Part shown: positions 24,770 through 34,058 of the stretch, piece by piece
Position numbering within the stretch: position 1 is the stretch's first letter
Layout: every line of letters begins with the position of its first letter
Source of the DNA: Pseudomonas sp.
GTDB taxonomy: Bacteria; Pseudomonadota; Gammaproteobacteria; Pseudomonadales; Pseudomonadaceae
Assembly (NCBI GenBank): GCA_007713455.1
Contig: VMRT01000002.1
Span: 186,001-250,000, forward strand
Direction of reading: 5' to 3'
Length of the DNA: 64,000 nucleotides
Program-made: the position numbers and the translations under genes
Notes under the pieces: generated by a model
Told to the model about the DNA's origin: nothing
Database searches by the model: none
Seen by the model: the letters and a program-made list of their open reading frames with translations, nothing else

Positions 24770-26239
24770 ATGACGCCACTATCTGTCGAACCCTGCACCC
24801 TGGCGCTGTTCGGCGCCCTCGGTGATCTGGCCCTGCGCAAGCTGTTCCCCGCGCTCTATCAGCTCGATCGCGCCGGTCTGCTGCCAACCGAAACGCGTCT
24901 GCTCGCGCTGGCTCGTGAGAGCGGCGAGGCGGCAAGCCATCTGGCGATGATCGAAGAACATCTGCGCCGCCATGTCGGCGAACGCGACCTCGATGAAGCC
25001 GTGCTGCAGCGCTTCATAGCGCGCCTGGACTACCTGAGCATGGATTTCCGCCGCGCCGAGGATTTTGCCGCGCTGGCGGACAAGGCCGGCAACGCGGAAA
25101 GCATCGTCGCCTTCTTTGCCACGCCGGCATCTGTCTACGGCGCGATCTGCGCCGGGCTGGCCGAGGCGGGCCTGGCCGAGCGCACCCGCGTAGTGCTGGA
25201 AAAGCCCATCGGCCACGACCTGGAGTCGTCCCGCGAAGTGAACGACGCGGTGGCGCGCTTCTTCCCGGAAGACCGCACCTATCGCATCGACCACTACCTG
25301 GGCAAGGACACGGTGCAGAACCTGATCGCCCTGCGTTTCGCCAACAGCCTGTTCGAAACCCAGTGGAACCAGAATCACATCTCCCACGTGGAGATCACCG
25401 TTGCCGAAACCGTCGGCATCGAAGGCCGCTGGGGCTACTTCGACCAGGCCGGGCAACTGCGCGACATGATCCAGAACCACCTGCTGCAGCTGCTCTGCCT
25501 GATCGCCATGGACCCGCCCAGCGACCTTTCGGCCGACAGCATCCGCGACGAGAAGGTCAAGGTGCTCAAGGCGCTGGCGCCGATTGCGCCGGAGCATCTT
25601 GGCCAGCAGCTGGTGCGCGGCCAGTACGTCGCCGGCAGCATCCTCGGCCGCCACGTGCCGGGCTATCTGGAGGAAGAAAACTCCAACACCCAGAGCGACA
25701 CCGAAACCTTCGTCGCGCTGCGGGCGGAAATCTGCAATTGGCGCTGGGCCGGCGTGCCGTTCTACCTGCGTACCGGTAAGCGCATGCCGCAGAAGCTGTC
25801 GCAGATCGTTATCCACTTCAAGGCGCCGCCGCACTACATCTTTGCCCCGGAACAGCGCCAGCTTATCGGCAACAAGCTGATCATCCGCCTGCAGCCGCAG
25901 GAGGGCATCTCGCTGCTGGTGATGACCAAGGACCAGGGCCTGGACAAGGGCATGCAGCTGCGCAGCGGCCCGTTGCAGCTGAATTTCTCGGAAACCTACA
26001 AGAGCCCGCGCATCCCCGATGCCTACGAGCGACTGTTGCTCGAAGTGATGAAGGGCAACCAGAACCTCTTCGTGCGCAAGGACGAAATCGAATACGCCTG
26101 GAAGTGGTGCGACCAGCTGATCGACGGCTGGCAGCGCGTCGGCGCCCCACCCAAACCTTACGCAGCAGGCAGCTGGGGACCGGCTGCTTCGATTGCCCTG
26201 ATCAGCCGTGATGGCAGGAGTTGGTATGACGATCTCTAA
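24770..26239 (+). CDS. zwf: glucose-6-phosphate 1-dehydrogenase
   Basis: 489 residues. Oxidises glucose-6-phosphate to 6-phosphogluconolactone and makes NAD(P)H. The nucleotide fold begins [14 protein letters not shown] and the active-site motif [13 protein letters not shown] is intact. First gene of zwf-pgl-eda; overlaps pgl by 14 bases. Confidence 0.97.
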   Translation: MTPLSVEPCTLALFGALGDLALRKLFPALYQLDRAGLLPTETRLLALARESGEAASHLAMIEEHLRRHVGERDLDEAVLQRFIARLDYLSMDFRRAEDFAALADKAGNAESIVAFFATPASVYGAICAGLAEAGLAERTRVVLEKPIGHDLESSREVNDAVARFFPEDRTYRIDHYLGKDTVQNLIALRFANSLFETQWNQNHISHVEITVAETVGIEGRWGYFDQAGQLRDMIQNHLLQLLCLIAMDPPSDLSADSIRDEKVKVLKALAPIAPEHLGQQLVRGQYVAGSILGRHVPGYLEEENSNTQSDTETFVALRAEICNWRWAGVPFYLRTGKRMPQKLSQIVIHFKAPPHYIFAPEQRQLIGNKLIIRLQPQEGISLLVMTKDQGLDKGMQLRSGPLQLNFSETYKSPRIPDAYERLLLEVMKGNQNLFVRKDEIEYAWKWCDQLIDGWQRVGAPPKPYAAGSWGPAASIALISRDGRSWYDDL

Positions 26240-26939
26240 TCTCGATCTGCCGGTGCAGACCCTCGGTTTCAGCCTTGGTGACGCCGAGCAGCTGGCCGGC
26301 GAACTGGCGCTGACCGTGAGCAATGCCCTGCGCGGTGCGATTGCCGAGCGTGGCGCGGCGACGCTGGTGGTTTCCGGCGGCCGCAGCCCGATCGCCTTCT
26401 TCGAGCGCCTCGCGCAGCAGGAACTGGATTGGGCCAAGGTCACCGTCAGCCTCGCCGACGAGCGCTGGGTGCCGGTCAGTCATCCCGACAGCAATGAAGG
26501 CCTGCTACGTCGCCACCTGCTGCAGGGGCCGGCCGCCGCGGCGCGCCTGGTCGGCCTGTACCAGAGCGCGGCGAGCCTCGAGCAGGCCGCCGAACGTGCT
26601 GATGCTGCATTGGCCGAACTGCCGCCCATCGACGTATTGGTGCTGGGCATGGGTGAAGACGGCCACACCGCCTCGCTGTTCCCGGACAGCCAGAATCTGC
26701 AGCAGGCGCTCGACCCGCGCGGCACGCGGCGTTGCCTGCCGATGCAGGCGCCGACTGTGCCGCGCCAGCGCCTGAGCATGACCCTGGCGTTGCTGGCCAG
26801 CGCGCGGCTGACGCTGCTCGCACTGCATGGTCGCGGCAAACTGGCCACGCTCAATCAGGCCCTGGCTGGCGAGCGCTACGAAGCGATGCCGATCCGCGCC
26901 TTCCTCGCCCGTCCCCTCGAAATCTACTGGTGCCCCTGA
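26226..26939 (+). CDS. pgl: 6-phosphogluconolactonase
   Basis: 237 residues. Hydrolyses the lactone from Zwf. Conserved GGRSP, DERWVP, and [13 protein letters not shown] motifs are visible. ATG 26226 lies within the end of zwf with CAGGAG seven bases before it; another start at 26208 lacks a ribosome site. Confidence 0.96.
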   Translation: MTISNLDLPVQTLGFSLGDAEQLAGELALTVSNALRGAIAERGAATLVVSGGRSPIAFFERLAQQELDWAKVTVSLADERWVPVSHPDSNEGLLRRHLLQGPAAAARLVGLYQSAASLEQAAERADAALAELPPIDVLVLGMGEDGHTASLFPDSQNLQQALDPRGTRRCLPMQAPTVPRQRLSMTLALLASARLTLLALHGRGKLATLNQALAGERYEAMPIRAFLARPLEIYWCP

Positions 26940-26957
26940 GGCCGCAAGGAATCTTCC

Positions 26958-27695
26958 ATGACATCTATCCAAACCAGCGTTGACGCCATGAACGACAAGA
27001 TCGCCCTGATCGACAAGTGGTGCAGTGCTGCGCGCATCCTGCCGGTGATCACCATCGAGCGTGAGGCGGACATCCTGCCGCTGGCCGATGCTCTGGCCGC
27101 CGGTGGCCTGCGCGTGCTCGAGATCACCCTGCGTTCGGCGCTGGGCCTGGGCGCCATTCGCCTGCTGCGCGAGCAGCGCCCGGAGCTGATCGTCGGCGCC
27201 GGCACCGTGCTCGACGCCAACATGCTGGAGCAGGCCGAGGCCGCCGGTGCACAGTTCATCGTCTCTCCCGGCAGCACGCCGGCGCTGCTCGAGGCCGCGT
27301 TGCAAGGGCCGCTGCCGCTGCTGCCGGGCGTCGCCAGCGCCTCGGAAATCATGCTCGGCTACGCCATGGGCTATCGCCGCTTCAAGCTGTTCCCCGCCGA
27401 GATCTGCGGCGGCGTGGCAGCACTCAAGGCGCTGGGCGGGCCGTTCGGTGACATTCGCTTCTGCCCGACCGGTGGCGTCAATGCGCGCAATGCGCGGGAT
27501 TACCTGAGTCTGGCCAATGTGATGTGTGTCGGCGGTACCTGGATGGTCGATGCCAAGGCCGTGCGTGCCGGCGATTGGGCCGCCATCGAAAGCGCCACGC
27601 GCCAGGCCCTGCAGGCGCTGGACAGCGCGCCGGCGGCCGAACTGCCGCGTGACTTCGACCTGCGCGCCGAGCGTGCCGAACAGCGCGAGCTGTAA
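26958..27695 (+). CDS. eda: KDPG aldolase
   Basis: 245 residues. Splits 2-keto-3-deoxy-6-phosphogluconate to pyruvate and glyceraldehyde-3-phosphate. The Schiff-base lysine is in RRFKLFPAE and the family's GAGTV and CPTGGV motifs are present. ATG 26958 follows AAGGA; a later ATG at 26988 is possible but has no ribosome site. A 70-base spacer with a GC hairpin separates it from the gapN-like gene. Confidence 0.96.
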   Translation: MTSIQTSVDAMNDKIALIDKWCSAARILPVITIEREADILPLADALAAGGLRVLEITLRSALGLGAIRLLREQRPELIVGAGTVLDANMLEQAEAAGAQFIVSPGSTPALLEAALQGPLPLLPGVASASEIMLGYAMGYRRFKLFPAEICGGVAALKALGGPFGDIRFCPTGGVNARNARDYLSLANVMCVGGTWMVDAKAVRAGDWAAIESATRQALQALDSAPAAELPRDFDLRAERAEQREL

Positions 27696-27710
27696 TCGTC
27701 CCATCCCCTC

Positions 27711-27732
27711 GCGGCGGGCGAAGGTCCGCCGC
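27711..27732 (+). terminator. GC hairpin between eda and the gapN-like gene
   Basis: GCGGCGG / CCGCCGC stem with 8-base loop, 15 bases after eda. It may terminate some transcripts or stabilise mRNA ends inside the operon; no T-tract. Confidence 0.35.
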
Positions 27733-27765
27733 ATCTTCCCCATCTTCTCGCTACCTGGAGGTTGC

Positions 27766-29394
27766 ATGAGCAACGCGCGCCCGCTTTCCGAGCTTTTCCC
27801 CCGTCTGGATGAGATTCCCGAGGCCTATCGTCCGGATGCACCGGTTACGCAGCGCGATTATCTGGTCGATGGCGAGCTGATGAACTGGGACGGTCCTATA
27901 GCCGAGGTACGCAGCCCGGTGTTCCTGCGCGAGGCGGACGGCTGCGAGCGCCAGGTAGTCCTTGGCAGTACGCCGCTGCTGGATGCCGACGCCGCGCTAC
28001 GCGCATTGGACGCCGCCGTCGCCGCTTACGATAACGGCCGCGGCGCCTGGCCAACCATGCGTGTGGCTGAGCGCATCGCCCATGTGGAGGCGTTCCTGGC
28101 GCGCATGCGCGAGCAGCGCGAGGCGGTGGTCAAGCTGCTGATGTGGGAGATCGGCAAGAACCTCAAGGATTCCGAAAAGGAGTTCGATCGCACCTGCGAC
28201 TACATCGTCGACACCATTCATGCGCTGAAGGAGCTGGACCGCAGCTCCAGCCGCTTCGAGCTGGAGCAGGGCACGCTCGGCCAGATCCGCCGCGTGCCGA
28301 TGGGCGTGGCGCTGTGCATGGGCCCGTACAACTACCCGCTGAACGAAACCTTCACCACGCTGATCCCGGCGCTGATCATGGGTAACACGGTGGTGTTCAA
28401 ACCGGCCAAGTTCGGTGTGCTGCTGGTACATCCGCTGCTCGAAGCCTTCCGCGACAGCTTCCCGGCCGGGGTCATCAACGTCATCTACGGCCGTGGTCGC
28501 GAGACAGTCAGTGCACTGATGGCCAGCGGCAAGATCGACGTGTTCGCCTTTATCGGCACGCACAAGGGCGCCGCCGATCTGAAGAAACTGCACCCGCGCC
28601 CGCACCGCCTGCGCGCCGCGCTGGGGCTGGACGCGAAGAATCCGGGCATCGTCCTGCCGCAGGTCGATCTGGACAATGCCGTGGAAGAGGCCGTGACCGG
28701 CGCGCTGTCGTTCAACGGCCAGCGTTGCACGGCATTGAAGATCCTTTTCGTGCACGAGGCGGTGCTCGATGGCTTTCTCGAACGCTTCGCCGCTCGCGTC
28801 AACGCGCTCAAGCCGGGCATGCCCTGGGAGCCAGGCGTCGCGCTGACGCCGCTGCCCGAGCCGGGCAAGACCGATTACCTGCATGCCGTGCTCGAAGACG
28901 CCGTGGCCAAGGGCGCGCGAGTGGTCAATGCCGGCGGCGGCGAGTCGCACCAGACCTTCTTTCATCCGGCGGTGCTGAGCCCGGTGGATTCGTCCATGCG
29001 TGTCTATCACGAAGAGCAGTTCGGCCCGCTGGTGCCGGTAGTGCCGTACCGCGATCTGCAGGAAGTAATCGACTATGTGACTGCCTCCGACTACGGCCAG
29101 CAGCTGTCGATCTTCGGCAACGATCCGGCGCAGGTCGGCGAGCTGGTCGATGCCTTCGTCAACCAGGTCGGTCGCATCAACATCAACGCCCAGTGCCAGC
29201 GCGGGCCGGATAGCTATCCGTTCAACGGCCGCAAGAATTCGGCCGAGGGAACGCTGTCGGTACACGATGCGCTGCGGGTGTTCTCCATCCGCACCCTGGT
29301 GGCGACCCGTTTCAACGAGGCCAACAAGCAGCTGGTTGACAGCATCATCCGGGAGCGTCGCTCGGGCTTCCTGACCACCGATTACATCTTCTGA
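27766..29394 (+). CDS. gapN: NADP-dependent glyceraldehyde-3-phosphate dehydrogenase-like aldehyde dehydrogenase
   Basis: 542 residues, aldehyde dehydrogenase superfamily. Catalytic cysteine C321 lies in FNGQRCTALK; the cofactor region is PYNYPLNET...FKPAK. It resembles the GapN-like class that oxidises glyceraldehyde-3-phosphate directly to 3-phosphoglycerate with NADP+. The general-base segment reads ALGLDAKNP in place of ELGGK, so the usual glutamate is absent there. ATG 27766 follows TGGAGG. Placement after eda, whose product is the substrate, supports the role; specificity is not proven. Confidence 0.78.
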   Translation: MSNARPLSELFPRLDEIPEAYRPDAPVTQRDYLVDGELMNWDGPIAEVRSPVFLREADGCERQVVLGSTPLLDADAALRALDAAVAAYDNGRGAWPTMRVAERIAHVEAFLARMREQREAVVKLLMWEIGKNLKDSEKEFDRTCDYIVDTIHALKELDRSSSRFELEQGTLGQIRRVPMGVALCMGPYNYPLNETFTTLIPALIMGNTVVFKPAKFGVLLVHPLLEAFRDSFPAGVINVIYGRGRETVSALMASGKIDVFAFIGTHKGAADLKKLHPRPHRLRAALGLDAKNPGIVLPQVDLDNAVEEAVTGALSFNGQRCTALKILFVHEAVLDGFLERFAARVNALKPGMPWEPGVALTPLPEPGKTDYLHAVLEDAVAKGARVVNAGGGESHQTFFHPAVLSPVDSSMRVYHEEQFGPLVPVVPYRDLQEVIDYVTASDYGQQLSIFGNDPAQVGELVDAFVNQVGRININAQCQRGPDSYPFNGRKNSAEGTLSVHDALRVFSIRTLVATRFNEANKQLVDSIIRERRSGFLTTDYIF

Positions 29395-29406
29395 CGGAGC
29401 TTTGCC

Positions 29407-30270
29407 ATGGCCTCGCCCGTGCTCGCCCAGCCGCTGTTGCTGGGCATGATGCGCCTGCTGGAATACCCCGAGCTGGGTGAACCCCAGGCACTGCTGGCGT
29501 TCATCGAACGCTGCGTCGAGCGCGGGCTGAACGGTTTCGACCATGCCGATATCTATGCTGGCGGGCGCTGCGAGGCGCACTTCGGCGCGGCCCTGCGTCA
29601 GGCGCCGGGGCTGCGTCAGCGCCTGCAGATCATCGGCAAGGCCGACATCGTACCGGCCGGGCAGGATTGTTCGCGCTGGCGGGTCAAGCACTACGACTCC
29701 AGCGCCCGCTATCTGCGCCAGGCGGTGGACGGCAGCCTGACGCGGCTGGGTGTTGAGCGGCTAGACGGTTTTCTGTTGCACCGGCCGGACCCGCTGTTGC
29801 AGGTCGACGAGGTGGCGGACACGCTGAACGACCTGATCGCCAGCGGCAAGGTCGGCTGGGTAGGGCTGTCAAACTCCGGGGTGTTGCATTGCCAGGCATT
29901 GGCGCAACGCGTGCCGCTGCGCTGCAACCAGATCGAACTCTCGCTGCAGGCCCAGCAAGGGGTATGGGACGGCGGTTTGCATGCCTTGCAGGCCGCGGGT
30001 CTGCAAGTGCTGGCCTGGTCGCCGATGGCCGGTGGGCGTTTCGGCGAGCGACTGCGCAGTGCGCTCGAAGAAGTCGCCGCGGATCGGGGCGCAACGGCCA
30101 ATCAGGTGGCGCTGGCCTGGCTTCGGGAATTGCCCGGCCGCCCGTTGCCGATCCTCGGCAGCCTGCGCTGGGAACGGATCGAGGAGGCGCTGCACGGCGC
30201 TGAATTAGAGCTGGACCGTCCCGCCTGGTTCTACCTGAGCGAAGCGGCCCGCGGGCATGAGGTGGCGTAG
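29407..30270 (+). CDS. aldo/keto reductase, YdhF-like
   Basis: 287 residues, a TIM-barrel NAD(P)H oxidoreductase. The catalytic residues can be placed: D45 and Y50 (in FDHADIYAGG), K in IIGKADIV and H in LLHRPDP. Length and motifs fit the YdhF/AKR11-12 group. It starts 12 bases after the gapN-like stop, so it is the last gene of the zwf operon or its distal part. Substrate unknown; a sugar-derived carbonyl is a guess from context. Confidence 0.82.
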   Translation: MASPVLAQPLLLGMMRLLEYPELGEPQALLAFIERCVERGLNGFDHADIYAGGRCEAHFGAALRQAPGLRQRLQIIGKADIVPAGQDCSRWRVKHYDSSARYLRQAVDGSLTRLGVERLDGFLLHRPDPLLQVDEVADTLNDLIASGKVGWVGLSNSGVLHCQALAQRVPLRCNQIELSLQAQQGVWDGGLHALQAAGLQVLAWSPMAGGRFGERLRSALEEVAADRGATANQVALAWLRELPGRPLPILGSLRWERIEEALHGAELELDRPAWFYLSEAARGHEVA

Positions 30271-30297
30271 GCAGGAGCTCATCTGTCCGCCATCCAA

Positions 30298-30368
30298 GGT
30301 GGAAAATGCTTCGCAGTTTTCCACCCTACGCGGGGTTCGTAGGGTGGATGACGCTTCACCCATCCACC
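30298..30368. repeat. REP-like mosaic of palindromes
   Basis: Two hairpins, 30298-30325 (GGTGGAAAA / TTTTCCACC arms) and 30343-30368 (GGTGGATG / CATCCACC arms), joined by a third inverted pair CCACCCTACG / CGTAGGGTGG (30321-30330 with 30339-30348). This fits a repetitive extragenic palindrome unit; other copies would lie outside the window. It occupies the first part of the 314-base gap after the aldo/keto reductase; the rest is the sugE leader. Confidence 0.6.
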
Positions 30369-30516
30369 GCCCGGCATTCGCGATGGGGCCACGCTAGGCA
30401 CCTCCCATTCGACACACCACCGTTCCACGCTTGATCGTGCCCGCGCTTTCGCGGCGGCGATCAACAGCTGCTGTGCGTGGTCCAAAACAGTGCGCCGCTG
30501 TGCTAGGGTCGCGTCC

Positions 30517-30566
30517 GCCGCGGGACGACCCGCTGGCATGTCGAATCGTGCGGGGACGGCCCTGCA
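30517..30566 (+). promoter_or_regulatory. guanidine-II (mini-ykkC) riboswitch
   Basis: Two adjacent stem-loops with ACGR tetraloops, the hallmark of this class. P1 has stem GCGGG / CCCGC (extended by GCC / GGC with one bulge) and loop ACGA at 30525-30528. P2 has a 7-bp stem (30549-30555 with 30560-30566, one G-T pair) and loop ACGG at 30556-30559. The ribosome site TGGAG at 30571-30575 follows directly, so guanidinium binding can expose it. The downstream gene is the known target type. Confidence 0.88.
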
Positions 30567-30584
30567 GTTGATGGAGTCATCGTC

Positions 30585-30905
30585 ATGCATTCGGCCTGGA
30601 TCATGCTGATCGTAGCCGGCCTTCTGGAAGTGGGTTGGGCCATTGGCCTCAAGGCTTCCGAAGGCTTCACCCGCCCGCTACCCAGCGTGCTCACCGTAGC
30701 GGCCATGGCTGGCAGCTTTTTCCTGCTCGCGCGTGCCATGCAGGTTCTGCCGGTGGGTACCGCCTACGGCATCTGGGTCGGTATCGGCGCATTGGGTACC
30801 GTGCTGCTGGGCATTCTCATCTTCGGCGAAAGCGCCTCGCCCGCGCGGCTGGTGAGCGTGCTGCTGTTGCTGGCTGGGCTGGTTGGTCTGAAGCTGAGCG
30901 CCTGA
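30585..30905 (+). CDS. gdx: Guanidinium exporter SugE/Gdx
   Basis: 106 residues, four membrane helices, small multidrug resistance family. The conserved glutamate is E15 (GLLEVGWA), and the SugE-type GWAIGLK sequence follows. SugE subtype proteins with guanidine riboswitches exchange guanidinium for protons as antiparallel dimers. The leader riboswitch makes this function much more likely than drug export. Older name sugE. Confidence 0.92.
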   Translation: MHSAWIMLIVAGLLEVGWAIGLKASEGFTRPLPSVLTVAAMAGSFFLLARAMQVLPVGTAYGIWVGIGALGTVLLGILIFGESASPARLVSVLLLLAGLVGLKLSA

Positions 30906-30942
30906 GGAGTCTCTGCGGCGCTCACTGCCGAACGTGTGCCCG

Positions 30943-31509
30943 TCAGTCCTGCAGCTTCAGATGCGAGATATCCGGCACCACGGCGGTGGTGTCGCGCGGC
31001 TTTTCGCCCATGTCGCTGCCCACCGGGGCAAGGCTGAACTGAGAAAGGTCCACGCGCGGCGCCTCTGGCTCGGGCCGGGCGTCCTGCAGGTCGACGCCGA
31101 TCGGCGCAATACCGAAGTCCGGTGCCTCGACGTCGGCGAAGGCTGCCATGTATTCGTCACGCGGCGCCACCTTGAGTGTGGCCGGGGCGTCGCTCGTTTT
31201 TCCTGCGCTGCTCTCGGTGCTGGCCGCGCTGGTCACCGTCGATGCCGGAGGCGGCGCCAGTTCGATTTCCTCCACATCGACGGGCAGCGGTTTGAGTTCT
31301 ACCTGCGCGCCGGCACGCTCCATCGCCTGGCGATATTTTTCGGCCGCGGCGAAGTCCAGATTCTGCTTGATCACGATGCGCCGGCCGGAAAACAGCAGCG
31401 CGATACGCTGGGCGTCGGCCTGGAACAGCTTGGTCAGGTTGGCCTCGACCTGCTCGAGCTTGGCGCCCGGGAGCAGTTGGCCGGAAAAGGCGATCTCGTA
31501 GAGACTCAT
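30943..31509 (-). CDS. conserved Pseudomonas-type protein of unknown function
   Basis: 188 residues. The N-terminal 75 residues form a compact basic-hydrophobic module (MSLYEIAFSG...; FSGRRIVIK; AEKYRQAMERAGA), then a proline-alanine-serine linker, then acidic repeats of the type D-x-G-I-A-P-I / F-S-L-A-P-V-G in the last 60 residues. No signal or membrane segment. The ATG is at 31507-31509; a longer frame to 31734 lacks a ribosome site. Between gdx (convergent) and the helicase gene. I do not recognise a function. Confidence 0.65.
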   Translation of the reverse strand: MSLYEIAFSGQLLPGAKLEQVEANLTKLFQADAQRIALLFSGRRIVIKQNLDFAAAEKYRQAMERAGAQVELKPLPVDVEEIELAPPPASTVTSAASTESSAGKTSDAPATLKVAPRDEYMAAFADVEAPDFGIAPIGVDLQDARPEPEAPRVDLSQFSLAPVGSDMGEKPRDTTAVVPDISHLKLQD

Positions 31510-31654
31510 GGTGCGGTTCCTTTTGTAACCGATGCCTGTGATCGTGGAGGCGGCGGGGCGCCTCGGGACGGAAACGTAAGCGAGGTGGCGATGATCTGGC
31601 AAAGCGCAAACTGCTGCACTCGCCGGTGTCACAAGTTTGCATGCCGCCATAGCG

Positions 31655-33985
31655 TCAGGGTAGCGGTGCGAACAGGGCGTCGATGTCGCGTTCGCCAAGC
31701 TGCAAGCTGCCGTCGACTGCACCTTCGAGTACACCGGCCGCGAGTTCGGCCTTGCGCGCCTGCAACTCGCGGATGCGCTCCTCGACGGTGCCGCGGCTAA
31801 TAAGACGATAGACGAAGACCGGCTTGTCCTGGCCGATGCGATAGGCGCGGTCGGTCGCCTGGTTCTCCGCAGCGGGATTCCACCAGGGATCGTAGTGGAT
31901 CACCGTATCCGCCGCCGTCAGGTTGAGCCCGGTGCCACCGGCCTTCAGGCTGATCAGGAACAACGGCACTTCGCCGGCCTGGAAGCGCTCGACCGGCGTG
32001 CGTCGATCATCGGTCTCACCCGTCAGCTTGACGTACTCGATGCCGCGCTTGTGTAGCGCCTGCTCGATCAACGCCAGCATCGAGGTGAACTGGGAAAACA
32101 GCAGCACCCGCCGGCCTTCGCTCATCAGCTCGTCGAGCATCTCCAGCAGGCTGTCGAGCTTGCCGGAGCTGCTGCCGCGTGCGGCTCGTGCCGACTCACC
32201 CTTCAGCAGGCGCAGGTCGCAGCAGACCTGACGCAGCTTGAGCAGCGCCTCGAGGATGACCATCTGGCTGCGCGCGAGTCCCTTGCGCTCGATCTCGTCG
32301 CGCACCTTGCGATCCATTGCCAGCCGTAAGGTCTCGTAGACCTCGCGCTGGACGTCATTCAGTTCGACCCAGTGGACGAACTCGTTCTTGGCCGGCAGCT
32401 CAGTGGCTACCTGTTCCTTGGTGCGCCGCAACAGAAATGGCCGAATGCGGGCGCGCAGGTGCGCCAGTCGTGCATCGTCGCCGTGTTTTTCGATCGGATT
32501 GCGGTACTCCTGGGTGAAGCTTTTGGCGTCTCCAAGCCACCCGGGCATGAGGAAGTGGAATAGCGACCAGAGCTCGCCGAGGTGATTCTCCAGCGGCGTG
32601 CCGGTCAGGCACAGGCGCTGCCGGGTCTGCATTTCGCGTACGGCCTGGGCCGCTTTGCCGGACGGGTTCTTGATGTGCTGCGCCTCGTCGAGAATGAGTA
32701 GGTGCAGCGGCTGCTCACGCAGTGCGGCTATGTCGCGCGTCAGCAGCGCATAGCTGGTCAGCAGTAGATCGTGCTCGCCAAGTTCGCCGAAGTGTTTCTG
32801 CCGGGTGCTGCCCTTGAGCGTCAATACCCGTAGCTGCGGGGCGAAACGGCTGGCCTCGTCCTGCCAGTTGGGAATCAGGCTGGTCGGCATCACCACCAGC
32901 GCCGGACGATCGAGCCGTCCTGCCTGCTTTTCGGCGAGGATGTGGGCAAGGCTCTGCAGCGTCTTGCCCAGGCCCATGTCGTCGCCGAGGATGCCGCCCG
33001 CGCCCAGCTCGCGCAGCGTCTGCATCCAGACCAGGCCCTGCTGCTGGTAGGGCCGCAGTTTGCCCGCGAGCCCGGTTGGGGTCGGGCAGGCCTTGATATC
33101 AGGTTTGCTCAGGCGCCCGGCGAACTCACGCAGTCGTTCACCGCCTTTCCATTGCGGTGCCAGGCTGTCGAGCCCGGCCAGGCGCGCGCCGTCGGCCTTG
33201 CTCATACGCAGCGATGGCCCATCCATCTGTTCGCGCATGTAGAGCTCACCGAGGGTCGCCAGAATCGGCTTGATGCGCCCCAGCGGCAGCGTCACGTGCA
33301 GCGCCTGCTTGTCGTGTTGTCCCGGCCGGTCCAGTTGCACGCGCAGCTGCTCCTCATCGCTACGCAGCGCGATGGCGCGAGGGCTGAGCAATTGAGGGTT
33401 CTGGCGGATCAGCCGCAACAGGACCGGCAGCATGCCGATGCGCTGCCCGTTGACGATGATGCCTAGATCGAGATCGAACCAGTCGTCATCAGCTGACTCG
33501 TCGATCTGCGCGTACCAGCTGTCGATGGCGGTCAGGTCGTAGGCGAAGCCGGGATGGATATCGATCTGCCAGCCTTGTCGGCGCAGTTCGGGCAGTTGCT
33601 CCTGAACGAACCTGAGCCAGGCATCTTCGCCGGGCAGCTGGAACATCTCCGCCGACTCCTTCGGCAGAGCCAGGCTCTGGCGCAGCGCCGGTCGGAAGCC
33701 CAGCTGTTCAAGTTGTCTGCGCAGTGCCTGTTCGGCCTGGGGGTGGCGTGCGATCAGCTGCAGCTCGTTGCCGACCAGATGACGGACACGTTCGCCGTCG
33801 CGTTTGCCATGGATACACGCCTCCCCGTAGAGAAACGACAGGCCGGCGCGATGCTGATGGTCGCTGACCATGCGCTGGTTGCCCGGCTGGTAGTTGATTG
33901 CCAGATGACTGCCGAGACTGAGCAGCGGTACGGGCGGCAGATCGTCGATCAGCCGTTCGTCGCGAGGCGCCAGCGGAGGGCTCAT
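31655..33985 (-). CDS. SNF2-family helicase, short N-terminus
   Basis: 776 residues. The C-terminal 480 residues are a complete SNF2 motor: Walker A GDDMGLGKT near residue 343, DEAQ box, LTGTPLENHL, and the C-lobe ending with NPAAENQATDRAYRIGQ. The N-terminal 300 residues match the middle region of longer bacterial SNF2 proteins, but the SWIM zinc finger with CxCx(n)CxH that usually comes first is missing. Only 73 bases separate its start from csiV, so there is no space for it. ATP-dependent translocase; target unknown. Confidence 0.85.
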   Translation of the reverse strand: MSPPLAPRDERLIDDLPPVPLLSLGSHLAINYQPGNQRMVSDHQHRAGLSFLYGEACIHGKRDGERVRHLVGNELQLIARHPQAEQALRRQLEQLGFRPALRQSLALPKESAEMFQLPGEDAWLRFVQEQLPELRRQGWQIDIHPGFAYDLTAIDSWYAQIDESADDDWFDLDLGIIVNGQRIGMLPVLLRLIRQNPQLLSPRAIALRSDEEQLRVQLDRPGQHDKQALHVTLPLGRIKPILATLGELYMREQMDGPSLRMSKADGARLAGLDSLAPQWKGGERLREFAGRLSKPDIKACPTPTGLAGKLRPYQQQGLVWMQTLRELGAGGILGDDMGLGKTLQSLAHILAEKQAGRLDRPALVVMPTSLIPNWQDEASRFAPQLRVLTLKGSTRQKHFGELGEHDLLLTSYALLTRDIAALREQPLHLLILDEAQHIKNPSGKAAQAVREMQTRQRLCLTGTPLENHLGELWSLFHFLMPGWLGDAKSFTQEYRNPIEKHGDDARLAHLRARIRPFLLRRTKEQVATELPAKNEFVHWVELNDVQREVYETLRLAMDRKVRDEIERKGLARSQMVILEALLKLRQVCCDLRLLKGESARAARGSSSGKLDSLLEMLDELMSEGRRVLLFSQFTSMLALIEQALHKRGIEYVKLTGETDDRRTPVERFQAGEVPLFLISLKAGGTGLNLTAADTVIHYDPWWNPAAENQATDRAYRIGQDKPVFVYRLISRGTVEERIRELQARKAELAAGVLEGAVDGSLQLGERDIDALFAPLP

Positions 33986-34058
33986 CTGCCAGGCCCTCTG
34001 TGTCGGGATGCGGCAAGGCAGGTCAGCCGACTGTGGGCCGGATATCGGTGCGAAGTGC

